From Fimbriimonadia bacterium (GTDB taxonomy: Bacteria; Armatimonadota; Fimbriimonadia; Fimbriimonadales; JABRVX01): a DNA stretch of 64,000 nt. The position numbers and the translations under genes are program-made. Positions 45,501 to 53,844 of this stretch are shown in pieces. The stretch's first letter is position 1. Each line of letters begins with the position of its first letter. The notes beneath the pieces are model-generated. The model saw nothing but the letters and a program-made list of their open reading frames with translations, had not been told where the DNA came from and searched no databases. The stretch lies in assembly GCA_039961735.1 (NCBI GenBank), contig JABRVX010000009.1:124001-188000 (forward strand), in the 5' to 3' direction.

Positions 45501-46185
45501 GGCGCAACTCGGAACGCCCGACCAGACAAGCGCAGAGGCACCATGTCGAAGCAGCCGACAGCAGCGCGGTGATCATGAAGGCTATGACACTGATGCCCGG
45601 GCTGAGGCTCTCGGCATAGCCCGATGCGATGTGGAGTGGCCCCGCGACCGTGATATGTAGGCTCAGCAATGCTGAAGTCGCCACGGACCGGCGCAGGTAA
45701 TTACCATCTGCGGCAGGGTGGCTCGAGAAGCGCATCGCGGCAACGAGCCCAAGGACGCAACAGACCAGTCCCAGTGTGCTTGCCATCAGGGCGGTGCTTT
45801 CGACGCCGGGAGTGGTGACGGTGACGACAGAGATGCCTGCGACAACTGACCAGCCATGCTTCATCAGAGCGTCCAGTCGGCCCGACATGTGAACTGAGCG
45901 GCGGGCAAACTCGAAGTAGAGCACCGGAACGGCCGCGAGAGCCGCTTGCCCAAGGAGGCGTGACACCGACGAGTCGCCGAAACAGCCGACGAGGAACTGC
46001 TGCCAGTGCCAGGCTCCCGCCACAGCGGCTGACCACACGAGCCAGATCCACGGCGCATCGGCCAGGTTGGCTCGCCTGGCCTTCAGGCAGCTCCAGGCCA
46101 TCCAGATGAGGCCGAAGCCAGCCAGAAACAGCCAGTAGTCCACGTGGCCGAGCATCGTTGCCGTAGCCGATGGAGTGTCTGACAA
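42529..46185 (-). CDS. Membrane multi-PAS histidine kinase, minus-strand operon
   Basis: 1218 residues. About seven hydrophobic segments in the first 240 residues form a MASE-like membrane sensor; a periplasmic-style stretch (about 250-400) is closed by another membrane helix (LGVLLLVLLLCLATTA). Four PAS domains follow (about 440-555, 575-690, 700-815, 825-945), then the HisKA His in GIAHEINTPIQYVADN, VAKIVRAMKEFSHPG and HATPase motifs DNGCGIP and GKGTGQGLWIAHSL. The kinase core is very like that of the 36580 kinase. Start TTG 46185 is preceded by a purine-rich GAGAGGGG; ATG 46155 is an alternative. First gene of the minus-strand operon with 4-bp overlap to the HD-GYP gene. Confidence 0.86.
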   Translation of the reverse strand: MSDTPSATATMLGHVDYWLFLAGFGLIWMAWSCLKARRANLADAPWIWLVWSAAVAGAWHWQQFLVGCFGDSSVSRLLGQAALAAVPVLYFEFARRSVHMSGRLDALMKHGWSVVAGISVVTVTTPGVESTALMASTLGLVCCVLGLVAAMRFSSHPAADGNYLRRSVATSALLSLHITVAGPLHIASGYAESLSPGISVIAFMITALLSAASTWCLCACLVGRSELRRAWGLPAVIASVLLVGWIATVEVGNASDRAFRGDMKSRVLSAASGLDPALITSLAGEKSDMQTPEYRALKRVLIKLLTADPTNSFAYVMALKDGQVVFLADAEPDASPDVSLPGDIYESTTPGMLNSFNTGEPLVEGPYGDKWGTWISAFAPIRLPGVSRPLALLGLDADALLWKSALSRARLGVLLLVLLLCLATTAVSTAQRHSTDHALAESRRQYETLVRHSPNMIALLDAHGNVVSLNARGREYLGLEGTPIGGTAFEQVWPEDLRPRVSQAVEAAAQGKAGRYEVSVPGPDGLRYLSLAVRPVLNPSGGTEGIICTGSDVSSLFHARSEIQAQAAFLQGLLDTMPHFITAKDLEGRFTCCNLAAARFLRLDPEDILGKTAHEVLPPEVADELGDFESQLLTTGGRVVHEVRVAGPDGQLRDILYTKGLYYDPDGAPAGFVGVGFDVTERKQTERCLRESEERMRAIAAAAMDAVIMMDERGNISFWNGAAATMFGYPADEALGKPVHELLAPPRFHAAASEGLEQFYRTGTGAAVGKVFEIQALRRSGEEFTVELSVAPVRIGQNWHAVGILRDITERQAAEEQRRLLAEVVQQSEAGVLIVDPMGRPMYANAAFERMRGLPAGECWSGTAALSILPDASLTEAIEHIMSGGDFWRAVVSAERADGGRYRAEVHAFPVRQPSGELGAIVCTQRDVSKEEALEVQLRQAQKLTAIGQLAAGIAHEINTPIQYVADNARFLQSSFSRMLGLLHSFEDLAKVTEQRVLTGDEIAALRAEIERVNVPFLAREIPQAAQEALEGLDQVAKIVRAMKEFSHPGGSEMQPTDINAAVSATLTVSRNVWKYVAELESDLAEDLPTVDCQPGDINQIVLNLVVNAAQAVEERVGAGTGEKGTITVRTSATTECVIVTVTDNGCGIPEEIRDRIFEPFFTTKEVGKGTGQGLWIAHSLTEKHGGTLTFVSDPGKGTTFTLALPITRHEAGSQEVA

Positions 46186-46433
46186 AGTTGCCCCTCTCGA
46201 TGGATGGAGGACCCGTGCAAACAGCCGAATAGCGCCGTAGCGCCAGTCCGTCCATCTAACACAATTCTCGGCTAACAGTGTAACGTTGCGAAGGCAAAGC
46301 TCAGGAGAGCTTCACACCATTCGGCATCTATTCCGGCTCGTAACCCACGGCTGCAGGGAGCGGCCCATGGCCCGACGAATCGGACCCAGACCGCCTCCTC
46401 TGTTCACAACCGGGCGGTCGAAGGAGTGTACCG

Positions 46434-47714
46434 ATGGCCCATACTCCCGATTCCGTCCCTGAACACTGGCAGTGGTTCACCCACGGCAGGTTCGGCATGT
46501 TCATCCACTGGGGGCTGTACGCCCTCCCCGCCAGGCACGAGTGGGTGAAGAGTGCCGAACGGATCCCGGACGAGCAATACGACACCTACTTCCGGCACTT
46601 CGATCCCGACTTGTACGACCCGCAGGCTTGGGCGCGGGCTGCCAAGAATGCTGGGATGACCTACTTCGTCATCACCACCAAGCACCATGAGGGATTCTGC
46701 CTCTGGGACAGCGCCTACACCGACTACAAAGTAACCAACACCCCCTACGGCAAGGACCTCATCCGACCTATGGTCGAGGCATTTCGGGCCGAGGGGCTCC
46801 ATGTGGGGTTCTACCACTCGCTGATTGATTGGCACCACCCGGACTTCCCCGTGGACCGATTTCACCCGATGCGCGACGATGCCGAGTTCCGCAAGGCTGC
46901 AGAAGGTCGCGACGTGAGGCGCTACGCCGAATACCTCCACAACCAGGTACGTGAACTGTTGACGCAGTACGGAAAGATAGATTACATTTTCTATGACTTT
47001 TCCTACCCCGGTCCCGACGGCAAAGGACGTGACGACTGGCAGTCGGAAAGCCTGTTGAGGCTGACACGCGAGCTACAGCCAGAGATTATCGTGAACGATC
47101 GCCTGGACATGATGGATGTGCCTGGTGGCTGGGACTTCCTGACGCCCGAGCAGTTCATGGCGCGGGAGTGCCCGACGCGAAACGGCAAGAAGGTGCTGTG
47201 GGAGACCTGCCAGACGTTTTCTGGCTCTTGGGGCTATCACCGCGACGAAGCGACCTGGAAAAGCGTCGAGCAACTCGTGTTGCTGCTGGTAGACACGGTG
47301 GGCAAGGGCGGGAATCTGTTACTCAATGTGGGCCCTACCGCACGCGGGGAGTTCGATGACCGAGCGATGGACCGGCTCGTGGGCATCGGGGAATGGATGA
47401 AGCGTCACTCGCGGGCCATCTATGGCTGCACGGAGGCGCCCGAAGGCTTTGCCACGCCGCAGGACTGCCGGCTGACCTATAATCCAGAAACCAACCGGCT
47501 GTACGTCCACGTGCTGGCCTGGCCCATCCGCGACCTGCATCTGGAGGGGTACGCGGGAAAGGTGGAGTACGCCCAACTGCTGAATGACGGCTCCGAGGTG
47601 CCTATGGTGGAGCGTGGCGGGCACGAGCACGACGTTCCCGGTCTGCTGACGCTGCGCTTGCCCATCTTGCACCCGAGGGTCACGGTACCTGTCGTCGAGC
47701 TATTCCTGAAGTAG
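46434..47714 (+). CDS. Alpha-L-fucosidase, glycoside hydrolase family 29
   Basis: 426 residues. WFTHGRFGMFIHWGLYALPA is the conserved start of the GH29 barrel (GMFIHWG). FVITTKHHEGFCLWDS follows, and KIDYIFYDFSYPG contains the Asp in the nucleophile position (usually WFDG). The last 80 residues form a beta domain. It cleaves alpha-L-fucose from glycans; no signal peptide, so either cytoplasmic or exported unconventionally. ATG at 46434 follows AAGGAG. It is convergent with the GH36-like gene, both likely acting on plant or animal oligosaccharide. Confidence 0.93.
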   Translation: MAHTPDSVPEHWQWFTHGRFGMFIHWGLYALPARHEWVKSAERIPDEQYDTYFRHFDPDLYDPQAWARAAKNAGMTYFVITTKHHEGFCLWDSAYTDYKVTNTPYGKDLIRPMVEAFRAEGLHVGFYHSLIDWHHPDFPVDRFHPMRDDAEFRKAAEGRDVRRYAEYLHNQVRELLTQYGKIDYIFYDFSYPGPDGKGRDDWQSESLLRLTRELQPEIIVNDRLDMMDVPGGWDFLTPEQFMARECPTRNGKKVLWETCQTFSGSWGYHRDEATWKSVEQLVLLLVDTVGKGGNLLLNVGPTARGEFDDRAMDRLVGIGEWMKRHSRAIYGCTEAPEGFATPQDCRLTYNPETNRLYVHVLAWPIRDLHLEGYAGKVEYAQLLNDGSEVPMVERGGHEHDVPGLLTLRLPILHPRVTVPVVELFLK

Positions 47715-47790
47715 TCTCGTCGTCCCGTTGAGGCTCGCGACCGGAGAATCCCGGCCCTATACATCGGCGAGGGCACCGATGCTCTCGGTC

Positions 47791-49680
47791 TCAGCGCGCC
47801 GTAGCAGCCTCCAGCACCAGCACCTCGAAGGGCGAGAGTTCCAACGCGTACTCCCCTTCTACCGCCACTTCGAATGGCTTGTGGTGGGTGGCTGAGGACC
47901 ATACTTGGTGGAACCTATATGAGGGCGCCCCGTCCATAGGCTGCCACAGCAGCCGTGGGCACAGTGAGAACCGATTGGGGACGTCCGCCGGATTGCGCAC
48001 GCAGACGATCTGCAACTCCGGCGACCAGCCGGCCCATCCGTAAGGTTCGATCTCGCCTGGATCCCCGCCTATCCAGTGGGTATCGCGCAGCACTTCGGCT
48101 CGGCTTCTTGCCCATCGAGCAGCTGCCGCCAGCACGTCCCACCTCTCGGGTGTCATCAGCAACGGCGACACGTACAGCTCCAGTAACTGCGTTCCCGAGG
48201 CGAACAGTGACCAGATCTCGGACGGCAAGTCGTTGCCGGGGTCGTCGGCCAAGCCTGGCGCGTGAGGCGCAAAGGTGACCCCGTGCAGCATCACAGAGTT
48301 GATGGGGAACAGCGGCCCGGCGCGGACCACGTTGGCATAGGTCGCCGCGTCCCGATAGGTGATCCACTGCTGCCGCTTGGTGCCGGGACCGAAGAAGCCG
48401 TAGTCTTCCCCGCCCCGCCAGATGGAGTCCGCGTGAAGCAGCCAGAAGGGAGAGGCCCATGTGCCGGTGGTCAGGTTGACATAGAGATCGCCTCGTAGCC
48501 GCCGCAGTTGGCTGATCATCTCGATGGCGGCGTCGAAGTCGCTGCCAAAACGGCTGCCTGCCGCCACCGTGCTCGTGTCTCCCATACCGTCGAACTTGAA
48601 GTGGTTGACACCGTACTCGGTCACGAACCGGCTGCACGTTTCCAGGAACCTCTGGAAGTACACGGGTCCGGAGAGTGCCAACCCGTGCTCGTTCATCTCG
48701 AAGCCCTGCTGCCGAGCATACTCCAAGCGTCGCTGCTTCGGGGTGCTATAGCCACCCCAAGGCGACAGCCAGACCCCCGGCGCCGCCCCGATGGCGACTG
48801 CCGCTTCCCGTAACCGGGTGAAGCCGTTCGGGAAACCCTCGTGGAACCCCCAAAGCGTCCTCGGATCGTCCCACCCGTCGTCGAACAGGAAGCCATCCAT
48901 TTGTACGCCCCGCCTGCGTACCATCTCCTGGCTGTACGCCTCGATGGCTCCAAGGGCTGCCTTCTCATCGAACGGCGTGAAGAAACCGAGGTCGTACCAC
49001 GAGTTGTAGTGAAGCAGAGGCTTGTAGGGACGCGGCCGCTCGCGTTCGACGTACTCGGCAAAGTCGCGGCGGATCTGTCCCGGGCGCGCGAAGCCAGTCA
49101 CAGCGGTGAGGGTAAGCGGAGCACCCGGCTGCAAGGACAAGCGGAGCGGGAACGAACTGGTCGCCCGTGCATCGAAACGGCTCTCCGCCATTGGGTGCTC
49201 CAGTGCTGCGTAGGTATGACCGATCACGAGCGGAGACCCGGGCACTGCCCCGGTTATCGCTGCATCTACCGGAAGGCCGATCAGGGTCACGCGAGTGACA
49301 TCTACGGGACGGGCTATGGCCGAAAGTGTCACGGACTGTCTGAGGTAGCGGGCGTTCCGACCCAACGACGCGTGCCACTCTATTTCGAGCTCGAGGCCGC
49401 AGCGCTCGAGCGAAAAGCATGCGGTGAGCACATCCGTGTCCTCTCGGTCAGCGATGCGTCCCGCGCTGGGATCGCCTCGGCGCGCTGTCACCCCGGACGA
49501 TTGGGTGAGGACCATGTCGGTTGATGTGATTGCCTCACCGCCGATGTCTAACTCGAAAGGCGCCGTAGCCGGTGGTAACGATGCCCCTGTCTCGCGACTC
49601 GTGACGGGCCCGGGAACCAGCCTACCATCGGCCATCCCCCATTCCGCGCGCAGTTTTCCATTATCGAGCACGAACTCCAT
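47791..49680 (-). CDS. Alpha-galactosidase-like glycoside hydrolase (GH36/clan D)
   Basis: 629 residues. An N-terminal beta-sandwich (about 1-215) precedes a barrel with QMDGFLFDDGWDDPRTLWGF, PGVWLSPWGGY and, decisively, YGVNHFKFDGMGD, whose KFDG Asp is the nucleophile of GH36/GH27 (clan GH-D). SIWRGGEDYGFF is a later conserved segment. A C-terminal beta domain ends LSPFEVLVLEAA. It probably removes alpha-linked galactose or a related sugar; GH31 and GH97 are more distant options. ATG at 49680 has GGGAGATGA ahead of it; an open extension to 49815 was not used. Convergent with the fucosidase. Confidence 0.85.
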   Translation of the reverse strand: MEFVLDNGKLRAEWGMADGRLVPGPVTSRETGASLPPATAPFELDIGGEAITSTDMVLTQSSGVTARRGDPSAGRIADREDTDVLTACFSLERCGLELEIEWHASLGRNARYLRQSVTLSAIARPVDVTRVTLIGLPVDAAITGAVPGSPLVIGHTYAALEHPMAESRFDARATSSFPLRLSLQPGAPLTLTAVTGFARPGQIRRDFAEYVERERPRPYKPLLHYNSWYDLGFFTPFDEKAALGAIEAYSQEMVRRRGVQMDGFLFDDGWDDPRTLWGFHEGFPNGFTRLREAAVAIGAAPGVWLSPWGGYSTPKQRRLEYARQQGFEMNEHGLALSGPVYFQRFLETCSRFVTEYGVNHFKFDGMGDTSTVAAGSRFGSDFDAAIEMISQLRRLRGDLYVNLTTGTWASPFWLLHADSIWRGGEDYGFFGPGTKRQQWITYRDAATYANVVRAGPLFPINSVMLHGVTFAPHAPGLADDPGNDLPSEIWSLFASGTQLLELYVSPLLMTPERWDVLAAAARWARSRAEVLRDTHWIGGDPGEIEPYGWAGWSPELQIVCVRNPADVPNRFSLCPRLLWQPMDGAPSYRFHQVWSSATHHKPFEVAVEGEYALELSPFEVLVLEAATAR

Positions 49681-49996
49681 CGGCTCATCTCCCTTGCAGT
49701 GGGCCACCCTGCCCGCGCCGCTTGCGGCGGAGGCATCGCTGCAGCTCTTCGTAGCTGGCCGGGTGTGTCCTGCTAAGGGTCGGAGTGAGTGTTTAGCATG
49801 GCTAAGTTTCTGCACAAAAGTTCGGTTTCTTCCTCGGATTCGCGCGCCTCAATGTGACATTTGGAGCAAATCATGATATAATGCTAAACGAAATACGGGG
49901 AGGCTCACTCCTGCCCCGAGAGCGCCCGGGGGCGGCGCTGGGAGTGAGTAGCCTCTAACCGAGGCACGCGTGCACTCGATCTCGGGGAGGCTCACA
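49681..49996. other. Cytochrome promoter and structured leader region
   Basis: 316 bp between the divergent GH36-like and cytochrome genes. It contains a strong plus-strand promoter (49854-49882), then a leader of about 105 nt with a GC-rich hairpin: GAGGCT (49900-49905) can pair with AGCCTC near 49950, and CACTCC with GGAGTG. A 12-bp direct repeat GGGGAGGCTCAC occurs at about 49898 and again at 49984, the second including the ribosome site. Regulatory meaning is inference. Confidence 0.5.
49854..49882 (+). promoter_or_regulatory. Sigma-70-type promoter for the multihaem cytochrome gene
   Basis: GTGACA (49854-49859, 5 of 6 to consensus) and TATAAT (49877-49882) are separated by exactly 17 bp. 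Transcription would start near 49889, about 108 nt before the ATG. Confidence 0.75.
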
Positions 49997-52000
49997 ATGA
50001 GAAAGGCATCTTGCAACAGAAAGGGCAGCCTAGTCCTGATGACTGGGGCTGCTCTCGCGTTACTTGGCGTAGCTTATGCGGCACTCGTGGTGCCGACGGA
50101 CATTCAGCAGCCGGGCACACAGCCCGGCCAGGTCAATAACCTGGAGTCGCCGGACAAGTGCGACAACTGCCATGGGGGATACGACAGCGCCGTCGAGCCG
50201 GAGTTCAACTGGCGCGGCGGAATGATGGCAATGGCGGGCAGGGACCCCATCTTCTGGGCCACGATGGCCATTGCCGAGCAGGACTTCGACGGTGCAGGAG
50301 ATCTCTGCCTGCGCTGTCACTCGGCTGACGGGTGGATCGCAGGTCGCTCGACCCCGACCGACGGATCAGGGTTGCAGTCGTCCAAGGATGCCGATGGTGT
50401 TTCCTGCGACACCTGCCACAAGTTCACGAACCCCGACAACAGCGAACACGTCGGCGTGCAGACAGCGCCCTTTATCGCGAACGATGGTCAGTCGCCCGCC
50501 ACGGCCTTCTTAGGCAGCGGAATGTACGTGCTGTGGGGCGGGGCGCACAAGCTAGGACCCTATTCCGATGCGAACGCACGCCACCAGTGGTTGCAGTCTC
50601 GGTTCCACCGATCCTCGGACCTCTGTGGAACCTGCCATGACGTTTCTAATCCGGCTGTAGGCGACCTCGCCCACAACAACGGCGCCCAGCAGCCGCTCGA
50701 GCCAGGCAAGTTCAGTGGAGTGCCGGGTTCTCCAGTGCAGGGCAAGGCTGCGTTCAACAACTTCCCGTTCATGTACGGCATCGTCGAGCGCACCTTTAGC
50801 GAGCACAAGTCGAGTGCCCTCTCCAACACGCGTATGAACCAGTATGCCTCGCTGCCTGCCGAGCTGAAAGCCGGGGCGATCAAGCGGGCCTACGACAGCG
50901 CCGTCGTTGCACGCCCGAATGGGGACTATGTTGACGGAACGCCTCGCTACTTCACATGCCAATCCTGCCACATGAGGCCGGTGCAAGGGATGGGCTGTAA
51001 CAAGTCGGCGCCGTTCCGCAACGACCTTCCGCTCCACGATCAGACCGGCGGTAACTACTGGATGCCGGATGCCATCGAGTACCTGGATAGCCTCGGCAAG
51101 CTGCGCATCGGTGGCGGCTTGACCGCAAGACAGAAGAGCGCGCTGGACGCAGGCAAGCTGAGGGCTTTGGACCAGCTCGGCCTGGCGGCGAGTCTCAAGG
51201 TTCAGGGCAACACGCTCCGAGTGGTGAACCTCACCGGCCACAAGCTTATCAGTGGCTACCCCGAGGGGCGCCGTATGTGGCTGAACATCGAGTGGTACTC
51301 GGCCAACGGCACGCTGCTGAGGGAGGATGGGGCTTACGGACCCATCGCGGTGACGCTGAATGGCGTGCCGATGGTGGTAGAGAGTCTCATCGACCCCTAT
51401 GACCCGAACACGAAGGTGTACGAGGCGCACTATGCCATGACCAAGGAGTGGGCCGCGCAATTGCTGTCGCTCGGCTACCCTGCGTCGTTGCCTCTCAGCT
51501 TCGATAGGTACAGCGGTCTGCCCGACATGACCCTCGGGCAACTCGCCGCGGGCCACGCAGGCTCCTACCACGAGACGTTCCACTTCGTCCTCAACAACTT
51601 TGTTGCAAAGGACAACCGCATCCCGCCGTACGGCTTCAGCTACGACGAGGCGAAGAGGCGCAACGCGCTGCCAGTGCCGGCGGACCAATACGGCAACCCC
51701 GGTGTCGGTGGCACCTACCGCTATTGGGACGAGGTAACGTTGAAGCCGCCGACCGGAGCAGTTCGGGGGGTCATCCGCCTGATGTACCAGCCGACGTCGT
51801 GGGAGTACATCCAGTTCCTGTACCTTGCCAATACTCGACAGATCCCGTTCCTCGCGAACGTGGGCACAGACATGCTGAACGCTTGGCTGAACACGGGGAT
51901 GGCGGCACCCGTTACGATGGCAACGACGGAATGGACCAACGCCGCGACTGCGATACCCGCCAACAAGAACCTGTCTACTCGAGAGGCGATACGCCGCTAG
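49997..52000 (+). CDS. Secreted multihaem c-type cytochrome
   Basis: 667 residues. An N-terminal signal (MRKASCNRKGSLVLMTGAALALLGVAYA) directs export. Five CxxCH haem-binding motifs occur: CDNCH, CLRCH, CDTCH, CGTCH (all within residues 55-215) and CQSCH near 320. The C-terminal half, about 300 residues, has no haem motif and looks beta-rich (VQGNTLRVVNLTGHKLISGYPEGRRMW), which is typical of the cytochrome-family domain in large secreted electron-transfer proteins. Its partner is not known. ATG 49997 has a GGGGAGG site. A secreted thioredoxin follows, which could help cysteine reduction in cytochrome maturation; this is inference. Confidence 0.85.
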   Translation: MRKASCNRKGSLVLMTGAALALLGVAYAALVVPTDIQQPGTQPGQVNNLESPDKCDNCHGGYDSAVEPEFNWRGGMMAMAGRDPIFWATMAIAEQDFDGAGDLCLRCHSADGWIAGRSTPTDGSGLQSSKDADGVSCDTCHKFTNPDNSEHVGVQTAPFIANDGQSPATAFLGSGMYVLWGGAHKLGPYSDANARHQWLQSRFHRSSDLCGTCHDVSNPAVGDLAHNNGAQQPLEPGKFSGVPGSPVQGKAAFNNFPFMYGIVERTFSEHKSSALSNTRMNQYASLPAELKAGAIKRAYDSAVVARPNGDYVDGTPRYFTCQSCHMRPVQGMGCNKSAPFRNDLPLHDQTGGNYWMPDAIEYLDSLGKLRIGGGLTARQKSALDAGKLRALDQLGLAASLKVQGNTLRVVNLTGHKLISGYPEGRRMWLNIEWYSANGTLLREDGAYGPIAVTLNGVPMVVESLIDPYDPNTKVYEAHYAMTKEWAAQLLSLGYPASLPLSFDRYSGLPDMTLGQLAAGHAGSYHETFHFVLNNFVAKDNRIPPYGFSYDEAKRRNALPVPADQYGNPGVGGTYRYWDEVTLKPPTGAVRGVIRLMYQPTSWEYIQFLYLANTRQIPFLANVGTDMLNAWLNTGMAAPVTMATTEWTNAATAIPANKNLSTREAIRR

Positions 52001-52030
52001 GGGCGTCTCTGCCTGGTTTACGCTACGGCC

Positions 52031-52064
52031 GCTGCCGCGCCTCAGTGCTCTGGGGCGCGGCAGC
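52031..52064. terminator. Large hairpin between cytochrome and thioredoxin genes
   Basis: A perfect 11-bp stem, GCTGCCGCGCC (52031-52041) with GGCGCGGCAGC (52054-52064), 12-nt loop. There is no T-run, so it may attenuate or protect the upstream mRNA rather than terminate fully. Confidence 0.4.
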
Positions 52065-52127
52065 CTGTTGAGACTCCCTTGTCTTCCCCGACGTATGAAT
52101 AGAAAGTATGCCATCGGAGGTGTCCCT

Positions 52128-52565
52128 TTGCGCGTTCTCGTAGTTCTTGCGCTCAGCCTCGCTTTGCTCGGTGTGACCGTTTCACAGAGCACGAATCCTG
52201 CCGCTCAACCGACCGGAGTCAAGTGGATTAACAATCTGGACGAAGGCCTGAAACTGGCCAAGTCTCAGAAAAAGCCAGTGCTGGTGGACTTCGCCGCGGA
52301 GTGGTGCGGCCCGTGCCAGCGAATGCTCAACGGCACCTACAAGGACCCGTCCATCGTCAAGAAGTCGGCATCGTTCATCATGGTACTGATCGACATCGAC
52401 CAGCAGCAGAGCCTCGCGAGAAAGCACAACGTGGAAGCTGTGCCGACGATGCTCTTCCTTCGTCCTGACGGCACACAGATCAGCCGGGCGGTCGGTTACA
52501 AGGACGCGAAGCAGCTCGCGGAAATGATGGACTCGGCGCTTCGCGCGGCAGCGAAAAGCAAGTAG
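52128..52565 (+). CDS. Exported thioredoxin-fold protein
   Basis: 145 residues. The chosen TTG start at 52128 has a near-perfect GGAGGT six bases upstream and begins a clean signal peptide (LRVLVVLALSLALLGVTVSQS, first residue Met). ATG 52095 is an upstream alternative but lacks a ribosome site. The mature part has VLVDFAAEWCGPCQRMLNGTY, the thioredoxin active site CGPC, then VEAVPTMLFLRPDG with the cis-Pro. It likely keeps thiols reduced outside the cytoplasm, perhaps for the adjacent cytochrome's CxxCH cysteines (inference). The last residues KSK may be a short tail. Confidence 0.85.
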   Translation: MRVLVVLALSLALLGVTVSQSTNPAAQPTGVKWINNLDEGLKLAKSQKKPVLVDFAAEWCGPCQRMLNGTYKDPSIVKKSASFIMVLIDIDQQQSLARKHNVEAVPTMLFLRPDGTQISRAVGYKDAKQLAEMMDSALRAAAKSK

Positions 52566-52566
52566 G

Positions 52567-53706
52567 TCAAGGTCGGCTTTGCTCCGGATTCCTGGGCGAG
52601 TGCCTCTTCACAGCGAGGTACTCGCCCACATTCTCAGGCGTGATGATCCCCACCACGTGCTCCCCGTCTAACACCGGCAACACGTCCGCACCGTGGTCCT
52701 CGAACAGGTCGATCAGATCGCTCAGGTCCATGGAAGGTGTGGTGTGCGGGAACTCGCGCCTCATCGCCCCAGCAACATAGCCCAATCTGCCCTCACGGCC
52801 CAGCCCACGTAACAGGTCGTCCCTCGAAAGCATCCCGAGCAGGCGTCCTTCGTGCATGACCGGGAAGTCTTGTTGTGAGCCGCGAACGAGCATCTCGCAA
52901 GCGTGGCCCAGCGTGTCGGCTGGCGACAGAGTGGTGAAGTTAGTGATCATCGCCTCCTCGACAGCCGCCCCCTCTACCAACTCCCTGTGGTGAGTGAGGC
53001 TCAACTCGGCGCCGGCACCGAGGATCATGAACACGGTGAAAAAGAGAAGGTACGGATGGCCGAGGGCGGCGTACAGTCCCGCCATCATACCTGCCCCGTG
53101 GCCGAGCGCGGCAGCTATCATCGCCGACCTTCCCTGCCCTAGCCGAGACGATAGTACCGCCCGAAGCAGTCGCCCCCCGTCGGCGGGATACCCGGGATAC
53201 AGATTCAACAGGGCCAGCGTGAAGTTGAAGAATATCAGCTTCTCTAGCCAGTGGCCGGGCGTCTCGATCAGCCTATCGAAGGGAAGAACCGGTCCGGTCA
53301 GCTCGCAAATCCAGAACAGCAGTGCGGCGACCACCGCGTTCGCCAGTGGCCCCATCAAGAACACGAGCGCATCGTCGCCTGGCGGCACTTTGCGATCAAA
53401 GCTGGGCAATCCACCCAGCGGATAGACCACGACATCCCGGACCGCATAGCCACGCCCGAGGGCCATGGCCGCATGGGCTAGATCATGGACGAGGAATGAG
53501 GCGAGTACCCCGAGGAGAAACAGCGCGCCGTGCGCGTGATCGGGCCCCTGAAGCGAGTGGTAGCCGAGCCATGCGAAGAGCAGAAGCAAAGTGAAGTGAA
53601 GCCGGATGGTGACTCTTCTGCCGTCCCACACTGTCACCGACCAAGCAGCGTCTTCCCTCTGCCTCTTGGTGGGCTCGACTAAGCTGCCGGGCAACCGGTA
53701 GCGCAT
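52567..53706 (-). CDS. M50 (site-2 protease type) membrane protein with two CBS domains
   Basis: 379 residues. The first 230 residues carry about five membrane segments. The intramembrane metal site normally HELGH reads HDLAH in LASFLVHDLAHAAMAL, so the catalytic Glu is Asp. The second motif NLYPGYPADGGRLLRAV is in the usual NPxxPLDGG form. Two CBS domains cover about 240-375 (AMITNFTTLSPADTLGHA, MLSRDDLLRGLG, VLDGEHVVGIITPENV). CBS pairs bind adenosyl nucleotides and may gate the protease. It resembles Rip3-type proteases. ATG at 53706 has a weak ribosome site; stop is 1 bp from the thioredoxin stop, convergent. Confidence 0.85.
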   Translation of the reverse strand: MRYRLPGSLVEPTKRQREDAAWSVTVWDGRRVTIRLHFTLLLLFAWLGYHSLQGPDHAHGALFLLGVLASFLVHDLAHAAMALGRGYAVRDVVVYPLGGLPSFDRKVPPGDDALVFLMGPLANAVVAALLFWICELTGPVLPFDRLIETPGHWLEKLIFFNFTLALLNLYPGYPADGGRLLRAVLSSRLGQGRSAMIAAALGHGAGMMAGLYAALGHPYLLFFTVFMILGAGAELSLTHHRELVEGAAVEEAMITNFTTLSPADTLGHACEMLVRGSQQDFPVMHEGRLLGMLSRDDLLRGLGREGRLGYVAGAMRREFPHTTPSMDLSDLIDLFEDHGADVLPVLDGEHVVGIITPENVGEYLAVKRHSPRNPEQSRP

Positions 53707-53844
53707 GTGGCCATTATGACCCCGATTGATTGCATGCCGACATCAAGGAGGCTCCGCCCTACGCATGCAGTCCGAAGGCGAAAGTCCTACACATGACGAA
53801 AGTCATATGGGCTAGGATGGAACTAAGGTACCGTGTGACCCAGC

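Noticed and set aside
50552-52192. Long minus-strand open frame over the cytochrome gene
   Set aside because: Antisense to a gene with signal peptide and five CxxCH motifs; the translation has no recognisable domain.
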